Assembly (NCBI RefSeq): GCF_016744175.1
Contig: NZ_JADGEV010000008.1
Span: 59,275 to 123,274 of the forward strand
Direction of reading: 5' to 3'
DNA length: 64,000 bases
DNA from: Neptunomonas sp.
GTDB taxonomy: Bacteria; Pseudomonadota; Gammaproteobacteria; Pseudomonadales; Balneatricaceae
Shown here in pieces: positions 17,457 to 26,804 of the stretch (position 1 is the stretch's first letter; every line of letters starts with the position of its first letter). The notes below the pieces were generated by a model. It was not told the origin of the DNA. It ran no database searches and was given only the letters and a program-made list of their open reading frames with translations. Both the position numbers and the translations under genes were made by a program.

Positions 17457-17930
17457 ATGCGCACCCTCTATTCATTTTTTTATATCACTTTCATGCTAAT
17501 GATACTTCAGGGATGCGCGACATTAAAACCGCTCGATTTTGAAGACCCAAGTGTTACCGTGAATTCGGTGAAAGTCATACCCAGTGATGGTATAGCGCCA
17601 AAATTTGAGATCAGCCTTCATATAGTTAATCCAAACAGTATCGCTCTACCTCTTCGCGGCATGGCCTATACCGTTAATATAGAAGGGCGGCAGATATTGA
17701 ATGGTGTTTCAAATAAAATGCCTCAAATCGCAGCTTACGGTGACGGTAACATCACCGTAAGCGCCACCGCAAATTTACTTAATAGCGTGCGGCTTCTTGC
17801 ATCATTAATACAAAAAAACCAAGGCCAGGTGGCGTATGAAATGAACGCCAAACTGGACCTAGGTACATTTACACCGGATATTCATGTAAAAGAAGTAGGG
17901 GAAATTTCGCTAAATCCTAATGACCAGTGA
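17457..17930 (+). CDS. LEA type 2 (water stress/hypersensitive) domain lipoprotein
   Basis: A 157-residue lipoprotein. The signal peptide ends in a lipobox MILQGC, making Cys21 or so the lipidated residue, so it should be anchored on a membrane facing the periplasm. The mature part is all beta with LHIVNPNSIALPLRGMAYTV, the hallmark of the LEA-14/WHy domain in bacteria, where the Asn-Pro-Asn turn is conserved. A ribosome binding site GGAGAG precedes the ATG. It is divergent from the unknown small protein upstream and converges on the LigB-type dioxygenase. Its role is unknown; envelope stress tolerance is only suggested by the domain name. Confidence 0.85.
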   Translation: MRTLYSFFYITFMLMILQGCATLKPLDFEDPSVTVNSVKVIPSDGIAPKFEISLHIVNPNSIALPLRGMAYTVNIEGRQILNGVSNKMPQIAAYGDGNITVSATANLLNSVRLLASLIQKNQGQVAYEMNAKLDLGTFTPDIHVKEVGEISLNPNDQ

Positions 17931-17980
17931 ATAACTTAAAAGCTAACAATCAAGAGCTGCAGCGCTACTTAAAACTATCC

Positions 17981-18748
17981 TTAACCAAACTGGTAACAAG
18001 CCATACCAATATTGCCATACATATAGCCATCGTAGATGAGCCCTCCTTCTTGCCCTCCTCCTGCGGCTAATGCAACAAACAGCGGGGCTAAATGCTCAAC
18101 ACTGGGGTGTGCATGTGCAAATTCACTGGGGTAATTAGCACTATCTAATAACAGTTTGATGTCTCCAGTGGCCACAACACGGTTCAACCAATGAGAGAAC
18201 GATAGCGCCCATGCATCTGTGCGGTTTGAACGGTTAACAGCAGATAAATTATGTACGCTGCCACCAGAGCCAATGATTAAAATGTTTTTTTGGCGCAACT
18301 CTTGTAAGGCAACACCTAGCACAGCACACGCTTCAAGCGTATTGGGTAGTGACGCTGCAACTACCGGAATATCTGCTTTGGGGTAAATAGCTTTTAAAGG
18401 GATCCAAGCACCATGGTCTAACCCTCGTGAGGTATTTTCCTTACAGCTAATACCTTTGCTATTTAACAGCTTGAGTATCTGTTGAGCTAACGCTTTGTCA
18501 CCTTTCGCTGGGTATTTAATATCATAGAGTTCACCTAAGAACCCAGAAAAGTCATAGATAGTGTCATACTCATCGATAACACTCACCTCAACAGGTTCTG
18601 CAATCCAGTGGGCTGACACAATAACTATGGCTGCTGGAGTGACCCGCACCTTGCCTAAATGAGCAAACAATTCCAATACAGGGTCATTACTCAACAACAC
18701 ATCAGGAGCACCGTGACTTAAAAATAGAGAAGGTTGCTTCATTGCCAT
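17981..18748 (-). CDS. LigB-type extradiol ring-cleavage dioxygenase (YgiD/DOPA dioxygenase-like)
   Basis: A 255-residue class III extradiol dioxygenase. Metal-binding His residues appear in LFLSHGAPD (His12), VSAHWIAE (His47), RGLDHGAWIPL and the late HPSVEHLAPL motif. The length and motif order match the YgiD/4,5-DOPA-extradiol-dioxygenase branch, which cleaves catechol-type rings using zinc or iron. A LysR gene is divergent from it across a 385-base region and may control it. The true substrate is unknown; in bacteria YgiD accepts L-DOPA but its physiological role is unclear. Confidence 0.9.
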   Translation of the reverse strand: MAMKQPSLFLSHGAPDVLLSNDPVLELFAHLGKVRVTPAAIVIVSAHWIAEPVEVSVIDEYDTIYDFSGFLGELYDIKYPAKGDKALAQQILKLLNSKGISCKENTSRGLDHGAWIPLKAIYPKADIPVVAASLPNTLEACAVLGVALQELRQKNILIIGSGGSVHNLSAVNRSNRTDAWALSFSHWLNRVVATGDIKLLLDSANYPSEFAHAHPSVEHLAPLFVALAAGGGQEGGLIYDGYMYGNIGMACYQFG

Positions 18749-19133
18749 TCCTTAAATAAGGTATCTCAAACAGTATTGCCTAACCCTAAAGGAGCAATAC
18801 CCGTTGGGTTGAACGCTTCAAGTGAGCAAAAACCAGCTTTTATATGAACAAGATTCACCGCCTCTACTATCTACGGCAAGCTTTGAATCTTTTCCATATA
18901 GGCGCAAGTGTTAGGGTAATCTTTATAAAGACGCTCATTGACTGTCTTTTTTCTGAATAGGCTGAAAATCTTCTGCCCACTGCCCATCGATTAGCATTTC
19001 ATAACACCTCATGAAAAGAGTGCCACTATTGACACTTTACGCCCATAAATAGGATTGGTTCATTATCAACTAATCGTTATTTAACAAACAATACTATAAA
19101 ATATTGAATCATTATCAACATTACAGAGACAAT
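18749..19133. promoter_or_regulatory. 385-bp divergent regulatory region with an 11-bp direct repeat
   Basis: No gene is visible in this gap. TCATTATCAAC occurs at 19060-19070 and again at 19109-19119, 49 bases apart, just before the LysR start. LysR proteins often bind a recognition and an activation site at such spacing, so both may be sites of the adjacent regulator (inference). Confidence 0.4.
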
Positions 19134-20027
19134 ATGGACAAGCTTAATTGTATGCGGGCTTTTGTTTACGTGATCGAAGCCGAAAGTTTCACCCAAGCAG
19201 CCATCAAAATGCAGATATCTAAAGCACTCATCAGCAAATACGTAGGCGCATTAGAAACATCTTTAGGAATACGACTACTCAACCGAACAACCCGCAGAAT
19301 GAGCGTTACTGACAGCGGAAAAGCATACTATGAGCGTTGCTTAAATGTACTGCAGGAAATTGATGAGATAGAAGCGGCTCTACGCTCAGAGCATAACCAA
19401 CCCGAAGGAATACTGCGTATTAATGCGCCGATATCATTTTCTGAGTTAACGTTAATGCCAATTATCACTGAGTTTGCTCAAAGCTATCCTGATGTCACTA
19501 TTAAACTTGATCTAGCAGATCGGTTTATCGACCTCGTCGAGGAAGGTGTTGACTTAGCTATTCGTGTTGGAGACCTGCCTGATTCATCACTTGTAGTCAG
19601 AAAACTAACAGAGATACGAATGATCCTTTGCGCAAGCCCTGCTTATTTAGCCAAAACGAATATTCCCGTTAGCTTAGAATCGCTACCCCTGCATCGATGT
19701 ATTTGCGACAGTAACTACAAACATAATAACCGCTGGGTCTTAGGTCGGGGACAGCAATCAGTATCCGTCCCTATTAGCAGTCAAATCAATATCAACAGCG
19801 CACGCGCAGTACGTCAGCTTGTACTCAATGGGCAAGGGATAAGCTTGTTACCCTCATTTGCAGTACAGAAGGATCTTGAAGAGGGACGATTAATCCAGTT
19901 GTTAGAAAAACACGAGCCAGAAAGCACTGGTTTATACGCTTTATACCCACACCGCAAGCATCTTTCAGCAAAAGTAAGACTGTTTATTGATGCATTGATA
20001 AACGCGTTTGGTGGAACGGGATATTAA
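19134..20027 (+). CDS. LysR family regulator, divergent from LigB-type dioxygenase
   Basis: A 297-residue LysR-type regulator. Residues 1-62 hold the winged helix-turn-helix with FTQAAIKMQISKALISKYVG and the wing LLNRTTRRMSVTDSG. Residues about 90-290 form the periplasmic-binding-like sensor domain, with VEEGVDLAIRVGDLPDSSLV typical of the large CrgA/DsdC-like branch. The ATG at 19134 matches the usual family start (MDKLNCMRAF); an in-frame ATG 30 bases upstream would add an unusual extension. It probably controls the dioxygenase gene to its left. Confidence 0.9.
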   Translation: MDKLNCMRAFVYVIEAESFTQAAIKMQISKALISKYVGALETSLGIRLLNRTTRRMSVTDSGKAYYERCLNVLQEIDEIEAALRSEHNQPEGILRINAPISFSELTLMPIITEFAQSYPDVTIKLDLADRFIDLVEEGVDLAIRVGDLPDSSLVVRKLTEIRMILCASPAYLAKTNIPVSLESLPLHRCICDSNYKHNNRWVLGRGQQSVSVPISSQININSARAVRQLVLNGQGISLLPSFAVQKDLEEGRLIQLLEKHEPESTGLYALYPHRKHLSAKVRLFIDALINAFGGTGY

Positions 20028-20114
20028 TAAATCTAGGCTGCGCTAAACCTTTTCTTATCTAACGTCCAATGAACAATAAATAAGAGTGGCCGATTAACGC
20101 AGAAGAGATTCTAC

Positions 20115-21587
20115 TCAGTGTTCAATAGGCAGCTGTATATGAACCGTTGACCCAACATTCAGGTCAGACGTTATCGCCATATGCCCTTGATGTTGTTCAG
20201 TTACGATGTAATAAGAAAACGATAATCGCTGTCCCGCATCAAAGTCTGCTTCAGGCGCTTTATTGCTAAAGAAAGGTTCAAATAAATACATTTGCTCTTC
20301 ACTGCTCAAGCCTACGCCATTGTGTTGGACCTTAATCCATAAACTGTCATAACATTCTGCCAGAATAATTTTGATCGTAGGCTCATACACTATACCGGAC
20401 TGGCTTGCTTCCATTTTTACTTCAAGCGCATTACACGCATGACGGAAAAGACCTAAAAAGACTTGTTGAAGCTCAGTAACATAACAAGGTGTTAACGGTA
20501 AGTTTTTTTCAAAGTTGCGCTCTAATGTCACCTTACTAAAGGGCAAGTTATCCGATACAGAAATAACATCATTTGCCAGACTAATAGCGTTCTCCATTAC
20601 ATCAACAATATTTACTAATTGTTTCTTTTCATGACGACTACGAGCAAATGACAACAAATTACTGATAATAGTGGAAACTTGCTCACCTTTATCTGACATG
20701 TCGTGAAGAATAGTGTTTAACTGCCTAGCTTGTTTATCTTCTGCATCGGTTTGAGTGTTAGCTTTATCCGCGAGTGTATGCTGAAAGCTTTTAAGGTCCA
20801 TCAAAATAGCCTGTAGCGGCACGTTAATATCGTGCGCCATGGTAGAGGCAAGCTCTCCCATAAAGGACATCTTATCATTGTGAATCAGCATGTTTTCTGC
20901 GGATGTTTGCTTACTAACATCATCTACCAATATCACAACACCTGTGTCTGCCTGGCCTTGTAAAGGGTAAATCGTAATGTCGTAATGCGCGACACTTCTT
21001 AAACTTTGCTTTAAATGAATAGGCGTATTTTTTTCTATAACCTGCTGTATTTGTTCTGGTGCTATCGATACGGTGGGATAGGCCTCCCACAGGGTTTTAC
21101 CTAACGCTTTTTCAGCAGGAATTCCTGATACATCTTCTACTTGCTTATTCCATTGTGTCACACGGCCCTCTTTATCTAGCCCTACTAACATCAAAGGCAT
21201 GGACGCTAAGATATCCTTGATATAAGACTCTGAGGAACGTAACAGGTCACTAGTTACAACATGCCCAGACACTTCATCTTCTAATAGTTGGTTGCTTTGT
21301 TGTAAGCGCTTGTTGGACTCATCAAGCGTAGCGGTTCGATCTTTCACACGCTGTTCAAGTTCTTTGCGAATTTCAGTTAGCTCAATATTTGCCTTATTAG
21401 CTCTGCGGCGTGCAAAGAATAAACTAACAGCAACGATAGACAGCAAAATAATCAGTGTCCCGCTGCTCCAGTTCGCCAAGATTTGCCAATTGGTTTTACC
21501 ATGTTCATCTTTAAAGATGCCGGTAATACCAGCTTGAACCCAAGAAGACTGCATAAAAAACAACGTTAAAACCAAAAATCTTTTCAT
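20115..21587 (-). CDS. PAS-domain sensor histidine kinase, ATP-binding domain degenerate
   Basis: A 490-residue membrane protein. Residues 1-19 look like a signal peptide and residues 40-60 a membrane segment; a coiled coil (65-115) leads to a PAS domain (120-230). The kinase part has the H-box ELASTMAHDINVPLQAI with His252 followed by Asp rather than Glu. The ATP-binding half is unusual: the N-box appears as FRHACNAL, the G1 box as HNGVGL instead of DNGxG, and the G2 box as GQRLSFSYYI rather than GxGLGLxI. The fold is probably kept but ATP binding may be weak or lost. No response regulator gene is adjacent. It could be a regulatory pseudokinase; a normal kinase that I am misaligning is possible. 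Confidence 0.82.
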   Translation of the reverse strand: MKRFLVLTLFFMQSSWVQAGITGIFKDEHGKTNWQILANWSSGTLIILLSIVAVSLFFARRRANKANIELTEIRKELEQRVKDRTATLDESNKRLQQSNQLLEDEVSGHVVTSDLLRSSESYIKDILASMPLMLVGLDKEGRVTQWNKQVEDVSGIPAEKALGKTLWEAYPTVSIAPEQIQQVIEKNTPIHLKQSLRSVAHYDITIYPLQGQADTGVVILVDDVSKQTSAENMLIHNDKMSFMGELASTMAHDINVPLQAILMDLKSFQHTLADKANTQTDAEDKQARQLNTILHDMSDKGEQVSTIISNLLSFARSRHEKKQLVNIVDVMENAISLANDVISVSDNLPFSKVTLERNFEKNLPLTPCYVTELQQVFLGLFRHACNALEVKMEASQSGIVYEPTIKIILAECYDSLWIKVQHNGVGLSSEEQMYLFEPFFSNKAPEADFDAGQRLSFSYYIVTEQHQGHMAITSDLNVGSTVHIQLPIEH

Positions 21588-21928
21588 AGAAATCCAAATA
21601 TAATCAAATATTTACAAAATACTCTTGAGAGCCCGTATATCATTAAAAGCCTAGCCTCATTCGCAAAGACTACTCGTATCATTCCTTAGAAACAACTAGA
21701 CAAAAAAGTTTCATAAAGAAACCCAAATAAGTTAGCAGCGACTCGTGAAACAATCTCTGAACAGCGCTAGAAATACCAACCTCATTAGCTACAAACCACT
21801 CATTTGATTAATTTTCAGCAAAAAGAAGCAAAATAGTCGCTATTAATTGCGCTCTGACTTGTCCCTAACGCCACATATCCATAGAATAATGCGATTTTCA
21901 AGTGAACTTTGTAAAGGTCGATACTGCC
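21588..21928. other. 341-bp intergenic gap before proS
   Basis: An AT-rich divergent region between the histidine kinase and proS. I see no gene, RNA element or strong repeat. It must hold the proS promoter; GTAAAGG lies about nine bases before the proS ATG. Confidence 0.5.
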
Positions 21929-23644
21929 ATGCGCGCAAGCCAATTTCTTATCGCAACGCTAAAAGAAACTCCTTCTGATGCTGAAGTCATCAGCCATCAG
22001 CTGATGTTACGCGCAGGTATGATCAGAAGAGAAGCATCAGGCCTCTATTCGTGGTTGCCAATGGGTCTGCGTACGCTGCGCAAAGTTGAACGCATTGTCA
22101 GAGAAGAGATGGATAATGCCGGCGCCATGGAAGTGCTCATGCCAGCTATCCAACCGTCAGAACTCTGGGAGGAGTCCGGACGTTGGGAGCAATATGGCCC
22201 AGAATTATTACGTTTAAACGATCGCCACGGTCGTGCGTTCTGCGTAGGCCCTACCCATGAAGAAGTTATCACCGATATAGTGCGTAACGAAATCAGAAGC
22301 TATAAACAATTACCTGCTAATTTTTATCAGATTCAAACCAAATTCCGTGATGAGATTCGCCCTCGCTTTGGTGTAATGCGTTCGCGCGAGTTCATCATGA
22401 AAGATGCATACTCTTTCCATTCTTCACGTGAGTCTTTAGAAGCCACCTATGACGTGATGTATCAAGCTTATATCAATATCTTTACACGCTTAGGCCTTGA
22501 TTTTCGCCCAGTGATTGCAGATAACGGCTCTATTGGTGGCAATGGTTCGCATGAGTTCCATGTACTTGCTTCGTCTGGCGAAGATGATATTGCCTTCTCT
22601 GATGGCAGTGATTACGCCGCTAACGTTGAAATGGCAGAAGCACTTGCACTAGGTGAAAGAGCCGCCCCAACAGCTGAGATGGCACTCTTTGATACCCCTA
22701 ATGCAAAAACCATCAATGAGCTCGTTGAACAATTTAACCTGCCTATTGAGAAAACAGTTAAAACATTAGTCGTTGCTGCAGCAGAAGAATGCGAAGCCGA
22801 TTTCGTAGCTCTATTGGTACGCGGTGACCATGACTTAAATGAAATAAAAGCAGAGAAACAACCCGATGTAGCGGCACCACTTTGCTTTGCTACAGAAGAA
22901 GAAATTCTCAAAGTAATGGGCGCAGGCCCTGGTTCACTAGGGCCACTTAATCTAACTATTCCATGCATCATTGATCGTAGTGTTGCCAACATGGCTGATT
23001 TTGCTGCCGGTGCCAACATCGAAGATAAGCACTACGCTAATATCAATTGGGAACGCGACCTACCTACGCCAACTATTGCAGACCTACGCAATGTTAAAGA
23101 AGGCGATCCTAGCCCTTGCGGCCAAGGAACACTGCAAATTAAACGCGGTATTGAAGTAGGACATATTTTCCAGCTAGGCACGAAGTACTCTGAAGCGATG
23201 AGCGCCACTGTTCTTAATGAAAATGGTAAAGCAACCGTATTAGAAATGGGCTGTTACGGTGTGGGAATAACACGTGTAGTTGCTGCGGCAATTGAACAAA
23301 ATTATGATGACAATGGCATTATATGGCCAGCAAGCCTTGCTCCATTCCAAATTGCTTTAGTTCCATTGAACTACGACAAATCGGAGAAAGTTCGCACCGT
23401 AGCAGATGAAATTTACACGTCACTTAAAGCAGCAGGCATTGAAGTATTGTTAGACGACCGTAAAGAGCGCCCTGGTGTGAAATTTGCCGATATGGAACTA
23501 ATGGGCTTACCTCACCGACTAGTCATCTCTGATCGCGGTATTGAAGCCGGTGCTTACGAATACAAAGGCCGTCGTGACAACGAAAAGCAAGATGCCTCAG
23601 CAGAAGGCATTATTGAGTTCTTAACGCAAAAAATCATAGACTAA
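21929..23644 (+). CDS. proS: Prolyl-tRNA synthetase
   Basis: A 571-residue class II prolyl-tRNA synthetase of the bacterial type with the editing (INS) domain, matching the usual 570 residues. Motif 1 lies in [20 protein letters not shown], motif 2 in [21 protein letters not shown] and motif 3 in [14 protein letters not shown]. The editing insert covers about residues 225-400, with the conserved Lys in the [10 protein letters not shown] segment. The C-terminal anticodon domain includes [21 protein letters not shown]. The start ATG (MRASQF) is the family start; a GTG 27 bases upstream is in frame but unlikely. It is transcribed alone toward a shared terminator. Confidence 0.97.
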   Translation: MRASQFLIATLKETPSDAEVISHQLMLRAGMIRREASGLYSWLPMGLRTLRKVERIVREEMDNAGAMEVLMPAIQPSELWEESGRWEQYGPELLRLNDRHGRAFCVGPTHEEVITDIVRNEIRSYKQLPANFYQIQTKFRDEIRPRFGVMRSREFIMKDAYSFHSSRESLEATYDVMYQAYINIFTRLGLDFRPVIADNGSIGGNGSHEFHVLASSGEDDIAFSDGSDYAANVEMAEALALGERAAPTAEMALFDTPNAKTINELVEQFNLPIEKTVKTLVVAAAEECEADFVALLVRGDHDLNEIKAEKQPDVAAPLCFATEEEILKVMGAGPGSLGPLNLTIPCIIDRSVANMADFAAGANIEDKHYANINWERDLPTPTIADLRNVKEGDPSPCGQGTLQIKRGIEVGHIFQLGTKYSEAMSATVLNENGKATVLEMGCYGVGITRVVAAAIEQNYDDNGIIWPASLAPFQIALVPLNYDKSEKVRTVADEIYTSLKAAGIEVLLDDRKERPGVKFADMELMGLPHRLVISDRGIEAGAYEYKGRRDNEKQDASAEGIIEFLTQKIID

Positions 23645-23660
23645 TACCTAGAGAAAAATC

Positions 23661-23696
23661 AAAAAAGGCTGCCTCTTAATGTGAGCAGCCTTTTTT
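23661..23696. terminator. Bidirectional terminator between proS and acylphosphatase
   Basis: GGCTGC (23667-23672) pairs with GCAGCC (23685-23690), with six A before and six T after, between convergent genes. Confidence 0.88.
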
Positions 23697-23718
23697 ATGC
23701 CTATGGTTTTTTATATCG

Positions 23719-24012
23719 CTAGCCTTCGCTTTCTTCATTTTGCATAACAAAACCGTTTAAGCCTTCATCATAGGGCAACGACTCAGATGTAACCTGCGCT
23801 ACGCTAGCAAGTGCAGGGCCTATTTGTAGCCATGCTTCAACTTGACGAACCGCATTACTTTCTCCGCAGAGCATCACTTCGACACGCCCATCAGAAAGAT
23901 TCTTCACCCAGCCCGATAGGCCATGGGACAACGCCTGATCCATTGTAGATTTACGAAACCAGACACCTTGAACCTTTCCAGTAACAAAAGCATTAACACA
24001 TATTTTCGTCAC
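23719..24012 (-). CDS. acyP: Acylphosphatase
   Basis: A 97-residue acylphosphatase, close to the standard size of 90-100. The catalytic Arg lies in VQGVWFRKST and the catalytic Asn in GWVKNLSDGRVEV, both conserved. It hydrolyses the carboxyl-phosphate bond of acylphosphates in the cytoplasm. It follows the YihY/BrkB-family gene by 32 bases on the same strand and may be cotranscribed with it. Confidence 0.94.
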   Translation of the reverse strand: MTKICVNAFVTGKVQGVWFRKSTMDQALSHGLSGWVKNLSDGRVEVMLCGESNAVRQVEAWLQIGPALASVAQVTSESLPYDEGLNGFVMQNEESEG

Positions 24013-24044
24013 TTCTCACCTCTCTTACATTCCTGACCATAGCG

Positions 24045-25313
24045 CTACCGATTAACGACTGACAAAACCTCTTTTGTAGCATTGCTCGCTTCAGATTTGC
24101 TATTTGAAAATAATCGATCCAGTGTAATATTAAGATCACGTTCCTGCATTTTTTTAACATCATTCAAGCAACTGTCTAAATTATTCTCCCACGTCGCTTC
24201 ACCACCACTAGCCTCCAATGGATCGGGTATCGGCCAAGGCAAAAGACGGCATAATTCATTCAGGGTTATTGTGCTTAGCCCGCGTGACAGCAAATACTCA
24301 CCTTGATCGGTACGTCTAATAAGATTTTGCGACATCAGCATCTGAACATATTCATCCCAACTGGATTGATCTAAGCCATTCACTTGCTGCAATAACTGAT
24401 CATCACTCAACGCTTGCCCTACTTGCTGCCCTTCCCATAAGCGATGCAATACCCCTACAACCGTATGCAAATGAGATTTTTCGCGAACTCTATCTCTGGA
24501 TTGATAAACCGTTAATGCACGCGTCAGCTCACACCCCATCAAAATGATAAACCAAGAAATAAAGATCCAAACCAAAAATAAAGGAATCGCGGCGAAAGCC
24601 CCGTATATCAATTCATATGATGGGAACTGTGTTGCATAGAAAGCAAAACCACGCTTAGCGCTTTCAAACAGTATCGCCACTACAACCGCGCCGATAAAAG
24701 CATTTTTAAGGGGAACTTTGCAGTTAGGTACAGCAGCATAAAGCAACGTAAAGGCAGCAGCAGACATAACAATCGGCAACATAGTAAGCAATCTAGACTT
24801 ACCAACAAGGTCAGTAGCATCTGATATCAAGGGTAACGATGCGATATAAGAGGAGACTAATATTCCCAAGCCGATAAGAATCGGACCAAGACTTAAAATA
24901 GCCCAGTACAGCAAAAAGCTAGACATACCTTTTCGTTGATCTGACACTCGCCAAATGCGGTTAAATGCTACTTCAATATTGCGCATCATCATGATAGATG
25001 TCACAACAAGAAAACCAACACCAACGGCTGTAAGCTTTTGCGCCTGACTCGTAAAATCTTTGAGGTAGTTTTGAATCTCCTCACCCGTTGTCGGCACAAA
25101 ATTAGAAAAAACCCACCCTTGCACCTGCTCCCCCACTCCCTGAAAAGAAGGTATCGCTGCTAGCATAGCAAAGGACACAGTCATTAAGGGCACAACAGCA
25201 AACAGTGTTGTATATGTCAGTGCGGAGGCATTAATAACACCACCGTTTCCGAGAAATTGGCGTAACAAATACCGTAGAAAACGTACTGCTGGATAATCCA
25301 GTAACCCACTCAT
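24045..25313 (-). CDS. YihY/BrkB family inner-membrane protein
   Basis: A 422-residue protein with about six membrane segments in its first 280 residues, in the pattern of the YihY/BrkB family (formerly mislabelled RNase BN). Family landmarks are the early NASALTYTTLFAVVPLM segment, the central FNRIWRV stretch and YGAFAAIPLFLVWIFISWFI. Residues 290-370 form a soluble winged-helix-like region and the last 50 residues are polar. Its function in bacteria is unknown; transport has been suggested. It appears to be the first gene of a two-gene unit with acyP. Confidence 0.9.
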   Translation of the reverse strand: MSGLLDYPAVRFLRYLLRQFLGNGGVINASALTYTTLFAVVPLMTVSFAMLAAIPSFQGVGEQVQGWVFSNFVPTTGEEIQNYLKDFTSQAQKLTAVGVGFLVVTSIMMMRNIEVAFNRIWRVSDQRKGMSSFLLYWAILSLGPILIGLGILVSSYIASLPLISDATDLVGKSRLLTMLPIVMSAAAFTLLYAAVPNCKVPLKNAFIGAVVVAILFESAKRGFAFYATQFPSYELIYGAFAAIPLFLVWIFISWFIILMGCELTRALTVYQSRDRVREKSHLHTVVGVLHRLWEGQQVGQALSDDQLLQQVNGLDQSSWDEYVQMLMSQNLIRRTDQGEYLLSRGLSTITLNELCRLLPWPIPDPLEASGGEATWENNLDSCLNDVKKMQERDLNITLDRLFSNSKSEASNATKEVLSVVNR

Positions 25314-25433
25314 TTAACAATTCCTTGCAATAAAACTTTTATGATGAGCCTTTGTTGCGCCTTCCTAGACGTATACAATAACGGCTTTATCACTTTAATG
25401 GCTGTTTTATAACAGTTTGCACGGGAAATCAGA

Positions 25434-25784
25434 ATGAGCCAAGTGACAATCTATCATAATCCACGTTGTTCAAAATCACGCCAGACACTAGAACTAATTA
25501 AAGAACAAGGTATCGAACCAGATATTCGCGAATATTTAAAAGAGGCCCCTTCTGCTGAAGAGCTGAACCAAGTGCTCGTATCACTTAATATCAGCGCTCG
25601 TGAATTGCTTCGTAAAAATGAGCAAGAATACAAAGATAACGACTTGAGTAACCCCGACTTAAGCGATGCTCAAATCATCGAGGTAATGGTAGCTAACCCA
25701 AAATTAATTGAGCGCCCTATCGTACTCAAAAATGGACAAGCACGTATTGGGCGCCCGCCAGAATCTGTTTTGGAGATTTTATAA
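25434..25784 (+). CDS. ArsC/YfgD-like arsenate-reductase family protein
   Basis: A 116-residue thioredoxin-fold protein of the ArsC family. The nucleophile Cys12 lies in YHNPRCSKSRQTL, and the later ELLRKNEQEYK and IERPIVLKNGQARIGRPP segments match the YfgD branch. Members reduce arsenate with glutathione, but YfgD-type proteins are often of unproved function. No ars operon genes are nearby. The TAA stop directly abuts the wrbA start codon, so these two genes form an operon, a common neighbourhood in gammaproteobacteria. Confidence 0.92.
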   Translation: MSQVTIYHNPRCSKSRQTLELIKEQGIEPDIREYLKEAPSAEELNQVLVSLNISARELLRKNEQEYKDNDLSNPDLSDAQIIEVMVANPKLIERPIVLKNGQARIGRPPESVLEIL

Positions 25785-26393
<609 letters not shown>

Positions 26394-26407
26394 GCATAGG
26401 ACCTTTG

Positions 26408-26803
26408 ATGGAAACCCTACGTAAAAAAGCACGCATTACACGCATAATCACCATCGCCAGCTATGTGGGATTAATGCTGTTATTTACCCTCTGGTATATG
26501 GTGATTCATCCGCTAGAAACGGGAAAGCCTTGGGTTATTTGGGCCGTTCATGTATTGCCATTAGCTGGCTTTATTCCTACGATTAAGTCAGGAAATCCGC
26601 GAAGTCATGCTTGGCTTTGTTTTGTACTACTGATCTATTTTATTGAAGCCGTTTTAGCAACAACAATGAGCATTGAAACGCGTACGTTTGGCATTATTTA
26701 TACATTACTTGTTTCCACATTGTTTACTGCAGCAATGATGTATACCCGCTGGCAAAGCCAATACACTCGTTTATCTCGCGAATCAGCGCCGGCATCTAAA
26801 TAG
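26408..26803 (+). CDS. DUF2069 inner-membrane protein
   Basis: A 131-residue protein with four hydrophobic segments and a basic N-terminus (METLRKKARITR). It fits the DUF2069 family, small gammaproteobacterial membrane proteins found beside wrbA. AGGA precedes the ATG at 26408, so I reject an in-frame upstream start that would overlap wrbA by 67 bases. The gap to wrbA is 14 bases and the next gene starts after one base, making it the third gene of a four-gene unit. The function is unknown. Confidence 0.85.
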   Translation: METLRKKARITRIITIASYVGLMLLFTLWYMVIHPLETGKPWVIWAVHVLPLAGFIPTIKSGNPRSHAWLCFVLLIYFIEAVLATTMSIETRTFGIIYTLLVSTLFTAAMMYTRWQSQYTRLSRESAPASK

Positions 26804-26804
26804 C

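Noticed and set aside
22612..23019. 135-codon minus-strand frame opposite proS
   Set aside because: Antisense to a highly conserved gene; low-complexity Ser/Ala-rich product typical of a chance frame.
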